Shown here in pieces: positions 10,292-21,287 of a stretch of DNA of 64,000 bases. Under the pieces are notes generated by a model. The model worked only from the letters and a program-made list of their open reading frames with translations. It had not been told where the DNA came from and made no database searches. Position numbers and translations under genes: made by a program. The stretch's first letter is position 1. Every line of letters starts with the position of its first letter. The stretch comes from Porodaedalea pini. Lineage: Eukaryota > Basidiomycota > Agaricomycetes > Hymenochaetales > Hymenochaetaceae. The stretch covers positions 1 through 64,000 of the forward strand of contig NBAY01000111.1 of NCBI GenBank assembly GCA_002794775.1, in the 5' to 3' direction.

Positions 10292-12000
10292 CTAAATATA
10301 CCCATTAGCATCACGATTTCCATTGGGAGGACATGTAACTTTACCATGCACATTCTCCACTACCAGGCCTGCTTGATATACACAATTTCCATGATGTGAA
10401 GTACCTCGGGTATGCCATTCACCTTTTAACGCGCCGGCATGCGCTTCCGTCACGGCCTGCAGTAGCGCCACAGGGCTGCACTCTAGAAAGCGGCTAACGA
10501 GCGTCGTGAGCAGGCGCTTTGTTATCCACTGGTCAATTTCAACAAAGGACAGAAACCGAGTAAAGAGAACAAAACGTACCCGTCGAACGTCCACTTCCGC
10601 ATGCCCGCATAAAGGCGCAACTTCGTAGCCAAAGAATGTTGAAAATTGTCTACCGTAATGTGAACCAACAATCAATACCAATCTCATCTAGAAGACACGA
10701 AGATACATACCAATTTAACCTCGAACGTACGCTCCGTCCATGCCCTGTCGCGTTCGCTGAGTGCCACATGCTAGCGACAGAGTAGTTTAAACGCGAGTGA
10801 GACGACGTTGCCCTCCTCACGAGGACTCAGGATGTGGCCGAGTTCGCGCAATTCCTGCAAGACAGTCAAGCTTTCAAAACCAGAAAAGGAGAAGGGAAGC
10901 GAAATGAACGCACAGACAGCGGATCCAAACGTCAACCCTCATGAGTCCTAAGATCGGGCCGGCGCATTCGCTAAGTACGACATGCATGGACGAGCTTCAG
11001 TTCACCAGCCGAGCACGAAAGAGCAGCTCGTCAACCTGGACTTTCCTGACTTTGTCACCCATCCCGCGAGCGCCTTCCCGAACGAATAAGCCCGGCTCAG
11101 GAGTTTCGACGCGATTTACTAAAGGAAGCTTCATATTAGAAGAGAACGATCCGAGGAAGGAGAAAACTTACACCGTGATTCGGGCCGAATAAGACCAGTA
11201 GCGCGGGCACGCACGAAATGAACCTTCCCATCCGAGAACCCCCTCCCATTACTAAGCAAGCTCAGATCAAGATCCGGCGGCTGCCCCACTCAGTGTTGAA
11301 TACCGAGTGGATGACTCAATGTAAAGAACGAGCTCCGCCCGCCAGACTAGTACTGCGGCCAGAAGCCCTTGGCGCCTATCGTGTCGTATTCGGGCTCGAT
11401 GAAGGCAGGACTTCTTCCTTGTGCCAGACGAGCGCCGTACCAACAGCGCATCGAAGACTACCCCATCATCTGGCCAGTGCGTGGATAACACCATCCAAGT
11501 ATATGTCTTCCCCATGGCTCTCGTATCAGGGTAAGCTGATTCCGGTCCCGTCGGCATTCCACTCATCCTACGGACGATGTGAATTGTAAGTCGAATGCGA
11601 GTAGGGTTGGCGCGCCCGTGTCGTTGAAGAGTAGTCGACTGATCCATTTGTGTGGCCATTCGTGTTCCGCCACAGATCGTGAGTTCAAGTTCAGCGTTGG
11701 TGAAGAGTACTAATACGCCATGAGTACCTGACACAAATTTGAGGACGGCTTTCAAAGGCGCGCGGGTGTAGAAGTAAAGCGTGTCGACTATGGGCGAAGA
11801 GTGCGAGCAGATCGGGGGCGTTTGTGCTGATTACTTCTCCAGGAGCGCCAGGATGCAGCGAGTCCACGCAACTGTGTGTTCGAATATCAGAAGAACATCT
11901 TCAATAGAAATTGCAGCTACAAACCCTCGTAAGATTAAGCGCGCGATGCAGCTCAGGCGAACAAAGGTGCAGCGAGGCGTCCAACATCAAGGCCCCATAT
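10292..12000 (-). pseudogene. Unidentified decayed protein-coding gene
   Basis: The minus strand shows coding-like segments scattered over all three frames. Examples are PDLLALFAHS near 11800, ISRLLFNDTGAPTLLAFDLQ near 11620, FIEPEYDTIGAKGFWPQY near 11360, SDGKVHFVRARATGLIRPES near 11200, VRKVQVDELLFRARLVN near 11040 and GHILSPREEGNVVSLAFK near 10800. No single frame connects them and no set of short introns restores one. A decayed gene is therefore more likely than a live one. I do not recognise the family. A multi-intron live gene with unusual splice sites is the alternative. Confidence 0.4.
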
Positions 12001-12250
12001 ATCACAACCAAAACATGCTCGTCATCCTACATAGATCTCATCGTCGATTGATACAACAAGCCTTTTTTGGCTGCGAAATGCGCGGAAGCATCGAGGTACG
12101 GTCACGTGAAGAGGGCGTCCAATACAAAGCCCTTTTTATACCTCGAGTCTCGATCATGCTCCAATATCTCAGGGCATCAAGTGGATATAAGACGACGATG
12201 GGCTTGGGGAATGCTGCAGATAGCGAGGCCCAGCTTGACTCCTCTCTATC

Positions 12251-15200
12251 ATGTCCGAGCCCACTCGCTATTCCCTCCAAGGTTCGTCTCTGGTTCACGC
12301 AGCCTGTTCAGCTCTGACATCTTTTGCAGTTCTCCGCGTTCAAGATGTGGTTTGGAAACCAAAATTTCTTGAGGAGGCGCAGAATCTTTACGTTAAAGTC
12401 GACTTCGGTGACGATGCTAGGCAAACGCGGATAATCAAAAGGGATATGTCGCCCGCTTGGAATGACACTCTGTCATTGTGAGTACTCTCAGAAGCTCAAC
12501 TTCAGTGACACTCAACACTACGTGCGCAGCTCGTCGCCGAGTGATTCTGCGGTCTTCAACATTCGACTCAAACATAAATCATTATTCCGGCTGTTCTGGA
12601 AGCCCAACCCCTGTGTCGGCTCTATCGAGATTAGTCTTTCTGACCTGTTGAAGTACGCTAATGTCGAAGGAAATTGGTCCAACTATCGTATTGCCTGACT
12701 TTGGCCTGGACTCAATCAGTTTTAGTTCAGCGCGAGCTCTTTCTACCGCATGGCAGCGTTGAGCCATCGCCAGTGACGGGTACTATTCATCTACGCCTCA
12801 AGGCCACTGATCTGAGGAAAGAGGTCGACATTGATCTCAAAGCTGTCGTCCAGGAAGTTGAGCGTCGCGGGATTGTGCAATCAGCGGCAACTGGGATTTT
12901 ATCTCAGATCGACGGGCTGGCTACTGAGCTGGGCGCGGACAGCGCTTTATATCAATCTTTCACTAGCCTTTGCGCAAATCTGAGCATATTTACCAACATC
13001 ATTGACCAGATATCCACAGTGAGTCTCACGGTTTCGGTGGTAAGGATTGTTGATCTCTTAGCGTGAATAGGTCCACCTTTACCTGAATGCCGCGTGGCAA
13101 GTGACTTCATCTATGTTTAAGGTACGTTCCGCGTCAGTTCATTGTGTGAGATATGTCTTACATGGACATCACTGCACAGGTCGTTTCGAAGCAGTTCGAA
13201 AATGACAAGGCGGTCCTCGGCCTCGTGAGCACCATGGAAGAAACATTCAAATATGTCTGTTCGATCGACGATCTTTCCAATAAAGTTCCAACGCTTCAAC
13301 GGGCTATCATTAAACTTCTTAAGCAAACAACAGAGTGTTGTCTCTTTGTGCGAGACTGCATTTCTCACGGGTTCGCTGGTGAGTCTACTTGTCAGAAATT
13401 GTATTTCCGAGATAATGACCTTTTTATACTAGGCCGGATTTTCAATATCAACAGTAGCAGTTCGAAGATACTCGATTTCGAAGATAGCTTTGGCAAGCTT
13501 AGGGAGGAACTCAACTCAGGAACAGTATTGCACGTTGCTTTCGTTTCGGCACGGATTTCTGTTAAAGTCGACGCTATAGGTGTGCACGACTCCCACATGG
13601 TCATTAACTTACACTGAATATTTCAACCAGTGTTACACCAGCAACTGGATCCGTCCAAGCTGAATGCATCCAACCGTCCCCGATGCCTTCCTGGGACCCG
13701 CGGTGAATATTTGAACCGCACCGTGGGTTGGCTGTTCTCGGATACGAGCCAGAACATTCTCTGGTTTCATGGAGTCGCCGGTTCCGGAAAAAGCACGATT
13801 GCCGCGACCGTTGCGGATTACTGTGATGATATGTCCCGCCTTGCCGCGTTTCTGTTCTTTGAACGAGGAAAGGAGGAGCACAGTTCTATTATTCGGACGA
13901 TTGCTTTCAAGCTGGCATCATTTGACTCGGAAATCGTGCGACATATCGTTGCTGCTGTTGACCAGAACAAAAATATCAACGATGCTCCACCGGGGAGGCA
14001 GTTCGAGAAGCTCCTTCTCGAACCACTCAATGCCGCTGCGGACTCTGTACAAGGCCCTATCATTATCATCCTCGACGCACTGGATGAGTGCGGCACGATT
14101 GAGACTCGACGCAACCTGATGCGATTGCTCAAAACCGAGCTCTCAAAGCTTCCTTCGAAGTTTCGGTTCGTCATCACGGGTCGACCAGAAGATGATATTA
14201 GGAAAGCCTTCTCCACCGAACCACGCGTTATCAATGTCGAACTTGATCACGCTTCGGAGAATAGCCGACACGATGTGCGCGTCTACATTGATCGTGAGAT
14301 GCGCGAGGCAGTAAAGGAGCAGGTTCCAGAGGATTGGCCATGGGATGATAAGTTGAACGTCCTTGACGATGCTGCGGATGGGCTTTTCATCTGGGCATCG
14401 ACGGCGCTTAAGATGGTCTCCGGCTGCGACGACCCATTCGAAAAACTCAATGAACTCGTTTCAGATATACGATCCATCAACGAATACGCCCTCGACGAAT
14501 TGTATGCTACGGTGCTCAAGGAATCGGGAATTACGTGGACGGAAGTTAAATCCAAAGACCGGTTCAGCAAAGTTTTGGGGCTCATTCTTTTCGAGAAAAT
14601 CCCCCTTTCGGATGATGTTATTGATAATATTTTAGACTTCGAAGCAGGAAAGTCGCATCTGACACTCCAACGACTACGTTCCGTTCTTTCCTACGAGCCT
14701 GGCAAACCCATTCACCTCCATCACGCCTCTTTTGCCGACTATCTATTGTCCTCCGAGTGTTCTGACGAGGAGCCATGGTTTATTAACGTCGACCGCGAGA
14801 AGCAGATGATAGCCACCCGGTGTTTCGATGTGATGGCGAAGTCGTTGCATTTCAACATCTGCGGCCTACAGTCATCATTCGATCGCAACGATAAAGTCGA
14901 GGGACTTGACAGTCGCATCAGAGAGGAGATATCGCCGCATTTGGAATACGCTTGCCGTTTCTGGGCTGAACATCTTCGCGACGTTCCGTCCTCGCCCTCC
15001 TTGCTTGAAAATTTGACGACCTTTGCAAGAGACCACCCACTTTACTGGTTCGAAGTCCTCAGTCTGACGAAACTCTTCCGTCGCCTCGCCGGTCGAGCCC
15101 TTCTTGATGCCGTTCTGTGGACTGCGGTTAGTGCATCAGTCCGTTTTACTTATACTAAGGCAGCTCATGTTCTGGTAGTCAAACCACAGCGAAATCTCGT

Positions 15201-15748
15201 CGTTCTTATGGGATGCATATAGGCTGGCCAGTATATTTGCACTACCGATTTCACAAAGCACGCCACACATCTACCTCTCCGCACTTATTCTTTCGAAAGG
15301 GGAATCAGTTGTCTCAGATCATTATTCGAAGACACACTCTGTCGTTCAGGTACATCGTCTAGGAACCAAAGCATCGACACCGTGCATTAAGACTTTCCAA
15401 GGCCACACGGAGGGCGTCAACTCGGTCGCGTTCTCGCCCGACGCAACGCACAGCGTCTCGGGCTCTCGGGACGGAGTCATCAATGTTTCAAATGTGAAGA
15501 AAGGGAACGTGCCTTCATGGTCACACGAGGAGATCATGAACTTAGACTGGGTCTTGTCTGAGGAGGGGTGGATACTTGGTAAACAAGGGGAATTACTCTT
15601 ATGGATTCCACCTGATATTCGTCCGACGCTTTGGCGTGCTCGGAACACCGCTGTCTTTAGCTGCCGGTTTTTGACAAGACTGGATTTTACGGACAGTATG
15701 AGCACACTGGGAACGGACTGGCAGAAGGGCTTCAATGGGCATAAGTAA
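12251..15748 (+). CDS. NLR2: C2-NACHT-WD40 STAND protein
   Basis: Nine exons can be joined with GT-AG borders and no lesion: 12251-12281, 12330-12477, 12530-12687, 12720-13018, 13071-13121, 13180-13378, 13433-13579, 13631-15126 and 15179-15748, giving about 1032 residues. The N-terminal ~160 residues look like a C2 domain (NLYVKVDF, SPAWNDTLSL, GSIEISLSDLL). The linker is homologous to that of NLR1. NACHT has Walker A GVAGSGKST and Walker B IIILDALDECG. Only one WD40 unit follows (15395-15523), then the tail GWILGKQGELLLW and a terminus rich in aromatic and charged residues. Family knowledge: NACHT proteins oligomerise on ligand binding, and WD40 repeats usually supply the sensor. With one repeat it cannot form a normal propeller alone, so its sensing mode is uncertain. 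Expression cannot be judged from sequence. Confidence 0.85.
12330..12830 (+). other. C2-like domain of NLR2
   Basis: The beta-strand pattern and the DLYV-type and P.WN motifs fit a C2 fold: NLYVKVDF, RQTRIIK, MSPAWNDTLSL, VFNIRLKHK, IEISLSDLL and TGTIHLRLKA. The loop before LYV reads EEAQN, without the Asp usually used for calcium binding. A calcium-independent membrane or protein contact is therefore more likely, by inference. It occupies the position the kinase has in NLR1. Confidence 0.65.
15395..15523 (+). repeat. Single hybrid WD40 unit of NLR2
   Basis: The first half (FQGHTEGVNSVAFSPD) matches unit 1 of NLR1. The second half (HSVSGSRDGVINVSNVKKGN) matches unit 7. The change-over falls in the VAFSPD core shared by all units. 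This is the product expected from unequal recombination that removed six 129-nt units. Confidence 0.85.
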
Positions 15749-16255
15749 TGTATATATGTTCGTCAACTGTATGATTTTACGATAGATGCGTACGGAAGTC
15801 CAGAATATGTGGTGAAAGTAGATTCTGGAAAAAAAATCTGTGTCCAATTGCTTTTACGTGGTGATCTAGTCTGCTCAACATACAGTAAAAATGCGTCGGT
15901 ATATCCATCAACAGAGTCGAATGAATACGTACCTCGATAATGGAATGCTTGATGTCAAACAGTATAGCGGCCGCTGGTCTTTCATGTGTGTCAAAGGCCA
16001 CAGCGCATCGACAATTCTAGTGCCAATCACGTCTCGTAGTCACTTCACGTTATTGCAGTTTTTCCGTCCGTGGTGTCGGATACTGACCGTAAGATCTTGT
16101 TTGTTCAACTGCAGTGCCTCACCACCTTACACGAGCGCAAATCTCGCGTCGATCTCTTCATGTGGCTCGGCCGCCTTGCCACCAATGCATCACAGAACAC
16201 GTCATCCATCACTTCTTTTAATATTCCCAAAATACTATCGACCAATCACATGACG
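15746..16255. repeat. NLR2 3' flank, copy of the NLR1 flank
   Basis: It matches 5258-5710 in scattered blocks and order. It is not coding. No other feature was seen between 15749 and 16503 apart from a pyrimidine-rich stretch (16370-16450) just upstream of the next gene, as is common near basidiomycete transcription starts. Confidence 0.65.
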
Positions 16256-16503
16256 TAAGAATCATAGAAAGAGTCCAGAATCGGAATGATGTCAGGATGC
16301 TGCATTTGCTATATTGCTTGAAGACTTTCTATCGGGCATGCGAACAGTGCAGGCAGGCTTCGAGCGCGTTGTTCCCTTCCCTCTACCGCCCACCTCCCTC
16401 GCCCATCTCCCTCGCTCACCTTCTCCTCGTCTCCCTCCAAGTCGTTCTCAGAACACGTCCAATCTTTTACTGCCCCCGGGTTCATCCTTCTACTCAATTC
16501 ATC

Positions 16504-17298
16504 ATGCGTGCTGTATTCTCCTCTCTCGTCCTTGCCGTACGTCGTTTTTTTTTATCTTTTTAAAAGACTGACTCGACGCTTTTTTTTCGTCGTCGTCCAG
16601 CTCATGACGACACTCACGACGGCGGAGAACATCTACATCCAGGTCGGCGGCGCGAACTACTCTATCACAGACAACACGACCGTTTTCTCACCGCAGCGCG
16701 TTACCGCAAAAGTCGGCGACATCGTCTTTTTCAACTGTACGTCGTATCACCTCCCTCCTCTCCCTAATATTAAGCCTTGATTCAGTCACGTCTGGCAACC
16801 ACAGCGCGACCCAATCCACCTTCGCCTCGCCCTGCCAGCCCGCACACGATACCAACAGCACTATCAATGGATTTGACTCCGGGTTCCGTGACACGGTCAA
16901 CGGCACCGCCATCACCATAGCCTCCGTCCCCATCCTCGACTCTAACGTCGACAGCCCCATGTGGTTCTTTGATGCAAGCCCTGGCGCATGCGGTTCGGGT
17001 GCGGTCGGCGTCATTAACAACAATGAAAGTAGCTTGCAGACGCTTGCGGGCTTTGAGGTGCGGCAGCATTTATCCACCCAAATTGGAGTGTTTTTCTCAC
17101 GGTATATTGCAGCGCAACGCAGAACGTCTGAACGGTTCTTCTGCCTCTAGCTCTTCGTCTGCGACGGGATCAAGCTCCACCTCCACGTCATCTTCTTCTA
17201 GCTCGAGCAGCACTAGTTCTTCCTCAGGTGCACAGAGTTTATTCGCACTATCCAGCGCACCGCTCGCCGTCCTCGGCTTCGCGTTCTCTTTCCTCTAG
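16504..17298 (+). CDS. Secreted Ser-rich cupredoxin, probably GPI-anchored
   Basis: Four exons: 16504-16536, 16601-16736, 16786-17057 and 17113-17298. The start MRAVFSSLVLA leads into LMTTLTTAEN, a likely signal peptide split by the first intron. The mature part has a cupredoxin-like fold: VGDIVFFNFTSGNH, TQSTFASPCQPAHDTNSTIN, PMWFFDASPGACGSGAVGVI. It continues into a linker made almost only of Ser and Thr and ends with a hydrophobic stretch (LAVLGFAFSFL), which is the arrangement of a GPI-anchor signal. Such proteins are widespread in Agaricomycetes and sit at the cell surface or wall. Copper binding is not certain: the NHS/C/AC positions could hold a degenerate type 1 site. Paralogues lie at 9340-9880 (decayed) and 57704-58576. 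Confidence 0.85.
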
Positions 17299-19034
17299 GC
17301 ACCGAGAGAGACGGGAAAATATTTACATTCTGCGTTCTTCAACCGTATGTATAGACCGGGAAGAAAGGGAGAATGATCTTTGAGCATATACCCCACTCAT
17401 CTCTTACGACACCGCCTTCGAACTTTGACTTCTTTTTTGACCCCAAATGACTTTTCCCTGACTTTTGTGCGTGCTTGCGCTAGACGCCAACTAACCCTAT
17501 TCTGTGTTCTGTTGTGCTTTGCTTTTGTGTCTGCGTTCTACATCCTGTGTCTCGTCCTGCATTCTGTTAACGGTTGTGTTCTGTGTCTATATCCGCGTCT
17601 CTCTTTTGGTTTGGCTATTGTGTTTACTACTATTACGCACACCTTTTTTTGGTTCTTGGTCCATTGTCTACCGTCAAATCACAAACATGATGATCGGTTT
17701 GTTTTCGTCTGCATTTGGTGGTAATGATCACGACGCTTGCGTGTTTTGTGTGAAGCCGGGTGGGAAAGCGAATATTAATGTGAGCCGTGCATGCTCAAGT
17801 CGGATACGGTGAGTCCGCGAATGGGCTGCTCGAAGACACGCTTGCCATGCACTCAGAATCCCGAAGGGACGAAGGCCGTCTTTTTTCTCAACAAATACAG
17901 AAGACTAACTAGTCCGGATGTAAGTAGGAATACCGCATATGACAGAAGGTCGAGGGGAACGACACAAGCGTTGGCTAGAAGACTCGGAATTCAGCCTTGA
18001 AGGAAGGATGCATATGGAGACCATTCCTGATCGATGGAAATAACACGCCAATTGACAGGAAGGCGTGTGTCTCACAGTATCTTTCGAGTTCTTTCCTCAC
18101 ATTCCCGACGGACGAGCACCGATTCGCCATTTGATACTCTTTTAATCAAGAAACCCTGAAGACAACTCAATTGCCAATCAGTATCCAGATCACGAAATCA
18201 TAGAAGAGACTCACCAATAAGACGATGGACAACAGCAAAGCAAGTTTCGCGTGTAGAGCCACCATCGAGTGGCCTGCATGCTATCAGAGTTTTGAAAGGA
18301 CTTCAAGCAACAGAGACTCGGACAATCGGCTCCGGAGATCTTTGCGTTCATCTAGAAGTACGGAGACAGGATTTAGTGTTCTCGACTTAGCATGAGTAGA
18401 GAAAAGCCGTAGCCAAGAAAGCTGGCGGTTCAATGGCAAAAGAAAGATGGAAACAGCTACTTATAGACTGTGTAACGCGAAGGCGAACCTTTTAAAGCGT
18501 AGTCAGTGGTCATGGTGGAGAGTGATCGAGTTCGACCCCATCGTCCACGGCGCACCCTGAGCCCATCTTCGCTTTATGCCCACTCACATCCCCATACTTC
18601 GGATCATGAAAAAATTAGACTGAATAGAAAGAGGGGGCGAGAGGGGGGGGGGGGGGGGAGAGGAGGGGGCGGGCATTGATCTCTGTGCTTTCAGCGACTA
18701 TGAATAATTGATCTGAAACTAATGATGCAGCCATCGCGCAAGCCGCTCTGCCAGCCCTCCTTTCTGTCAAGCTTGGCTCTTCTTGCTCTGAGGTGTTGCA
18801 CTACTTGGCCTCTGAGTTTTGCCCTCAAGGCGGTGTTCAACGCGTCCCGAATCTTGCTCTCGTGGCCATCTGTGCTACGCGATCAGCCGCTCTGTTTTAT
18901 TCCTTATTTATACCTGCGCACTATGCGATTGAGTACGACTATCCTGTAGGACGAAAGTTGTCGAGGTTTCAAATACCGATTGGAGGTTACTCACCTGTGG
19001 AAGCTACTTCGACTCGGAGTCAAAGTCACGGTTA
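17299..19034. other. Long intergenic region with a homopolymeric G run
   Basis: No gene could be supported. The part to about 17800 is T-rich and is probably the 3' UTR and terminator region of the cupredoxin gene. A G tract of about 18 bases, flanked by GA-rich sequence, lies near 18638-18670. The rest contains only short, unconserved frames. Confidence 0.4.
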
Positions 19035-19689
19035 CAGTCCCGGACCGGTCCTTGCACCAGCACATTTTCATCTCCCTTTTTCACATTATTTGCAAACTTT
19101 TATTCCAAACAAAAAAATACCACATGAAAGTAACTTCTGTTGAGACTAAGTATGCCAATTTTTGAGCAAAAATATTGAAGGAAAAAATTGCCATGAAAGA
19201 TTTATGTTTCAAGGCCAAAATGAGTTGTCACCGGTCCTTGCACCACATTATCCCCACGCTCAGTTCACTTCGTGATCTGAAATAAGGTGAAAGAGTCACG
19301 TGACTTTCCAAAATGCGACTCAAAGGCCTGGGGAGCTTGTTGAATTTTTTTACAACTCAATTTCAAATAAAATTGCACCAAATTTTGCACAGATGATCTA
19401 CTACTACATATTAAGTTAAATAAAATTACTTGCTCAACTTAAATATAGTTTGTTGTGTGGAAAGAAAGGCAAACATTTTTGAAACAAGTGCAGATCAGCA
19501 CTTTCCTAATTGACCTTGGGCCATAACTTGATGAATTCTTAGTCTTTTTACAGTTTTTTTTTTCTGGCAGAAATTTAAGTCAATTAGAACCTAACTATGT
19601 ATTATTCAGAGCCAAGGAAATTGTTGAAGCTGTGTTACAGGCAGGGTGGTGCAAGGAGTGGGGGTGGTGCAAGGACCGGTCCGGGACTG
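19035..19689. mobile_element. MITE with 25-bp terminal inverted repeats and TA target duplication
   Basis: The left end CAGTCCCGGACCGGTCC..., continuing through CTTGCACCA, is matched perfectly in inverse at the right end over 25 bp. Both ends are flanked by TA (19033-19034 and 19690-19691). The element is about 655 bp, AT-rich inside and has no transposase. Partial copies of the end motif recur inside: an ACCGGTCCTTGCACCA block near 19228 and a TGGTGCAAGG block near 19645. The CAGT ends and the TA duplication fit a non-autonomous Tc1/mariner-type element. Confidence 0.85.
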
Positions 19690-19917
19690 TAATGTCTGCA
19701 ATTTTTGAATCAGGTGACTCAGATCGAGTCACGAATTACGTAACGAGCATAGTACTATACTTTCAGTCGCAGCTTTGCAGTCCGCCACCTCTTTGCTTCC
19801 TGCCACAGACCTCCGCAAAGACATGATACTTCGAATATAGCGTGGAGCTTCAATACAGCAGTATATCTTCTTTTTTTCTTCCGCCTCTGATATTTCTTTT
19901 CTCTGGGCCTGCGTTGC

Positions 19918-21287
19918 ATGTTCGGGGAATCCGAATCCGAGAGCCCGCGCACGGGGAGCCCTTGGGATGGTTTTCTCTCCAAATCCGACCCTGCATCTCC
20001 TGCTGTCGAAGCAGCAATCACGAAGAGTCCGAGGGTCGTTCCAAAGCTCGTGCCGGAAGTTGAGGAGGTATGTCTTTGAGAAAGATGTAAAGAGAGAAAG
20101 ACAGAGCTGACTCGGACGCACGTTCACAGGGCAATGTCGAATACAAGCTGCGTCTCCTAAATCCCTCCACGGAGCGATTCACCCGTCTTGTTACGCAGCT
20201 CAAGTGGCGGTTGCTCGAAGGAGGCGGGCAGGCGTACTATGAACTTGGTGTAGCGGATTCCGGGCAGCTCGTCGGCCTGTCGCGGATGCATCTTGCGCAG
20301 TCCCTCCAGACGCTTGAGGAAATGGCCGGAGAGATCGGCGCTTCGGTAATTGTTGTCAAAGAAATTGAGCTCCCTGCAGCTTTGCTAGATGCCGTGAAGG
20401 AAGATGGCTCACGTGGCAAGATCGCTGACGGCGCGATGCGGATGCATAAAGTACGCGTGTCTGACTATGTCGAAACACCGCCGTCGAGTGCGGATGCAGA
20501 TGAGGAGTCTGAGCTCTCAGCACCAGAGGCCGAGGAGGACTCATGCTACGGATCGTCGCCTGTGCATCTTTCACCTGGAGTCTTCATGCCGCGCCGCCCT
20601 GGCGTTCTGTACTCTCGAAGAAGCAGTGCAGTCGATGAAGCATATGATTCGACCAGCGGTGATGACTGTGGGACGATCGGGGCTGACCTCGAGATTGCGT
20701 CTGTCTACAAGCCGCGTCCTCACCGCCGTCGTACACCGACGCCTATGCCGACGCCCCGAAAGCCGAATCGTGCGCCGGCCGGCAATGCCTTCGCACTCGA
20801 CTTTACCGCGCTGCACGTGCCAAGCGCTCCCATGGATGTGCCCAATCACACGCACTCCATACGGAAGACCGAAAAGTGGAAGAAGAAGGAACTCAAGCGT
20901 ACGCTACGCACACAGATTCCGCGTCTCGTCGTTGATGGCGGCGGGCAAAGTGACGCGGATAGTGAGCCTGCGTCCGCGTCATCGTGCGTAGATACTATTG
21001 GAACCAGCGAGCATCTGAAGGCGCTGGACGATCTCGAAGTTGCCGCTGCAATGCTCAGCTTCGATGATGGGCTTTCCCCCGAATCTTTCCCCGAACCTCC
21101 CGGCTCTCCCTGCTCCGAGGCTGCGACCAGCCCGCTTGCAGGCGCGAATGAGGCTGTTTGTAGTGATGTTATGCACAATGGTGTCCTGATGCCCGACGAC
21201 CCTACGGAACGCCGCTTTATTGTCGAAGCGCTAGTCGTGCGTAAGATGTCGATTGAAGAGGCGTTCCTCGATTTTGTGAACATCTAA
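19918..21287 (+). CDS. GTPBP1/2-like N-terminal domain protein without a GTPase domain
   Basis: Two exons (19918-20067 and 20130-21287) encode about 435 residues. After an acidic start (MFGESESESPRTGSP), exon 2 opens with NVEYKLRLLNPSTERFTRLV, then LKWRLLEGGGQAYYELGVAD, SGQLVGLS and AGEIGASVIVVKE. This is the conserved N-terminal region of the GTPBP1/GTPBP2 family of translational GTPases. Those proteins continue into a G domain with a P-loop. Here the rest is low-complexity, acidic and basic, with no GxxxxGK motif or other G boxes. A short end block (RFIVEALVVRKMSIEEAFLDF) resembles the segment that precedes the G domain in the family. It could be an adaptor or regulator derived from a GTPBP; function is unknown. 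I chose the first ATG in frame with the conserved block. Confidence 0.8.

Noticed and set aside
17380..17812. Hydrophobic Cys/Leu-rich frames after the cupredoxin gene
   Set aside because: The sequence is a T-rich 3' region. The hydrophobic products follow from TTT, CTT and TGT codons and have no start context or intron pattern.
18480..18560. tRNA-like stretch with AGTCAGTGGTCA and GAGTTCGACCCC
   Set aside because: The distance between the D-like and T-like parts is about 16 nt, far too short for an anticodon arm, and no acceptor stem pairs.
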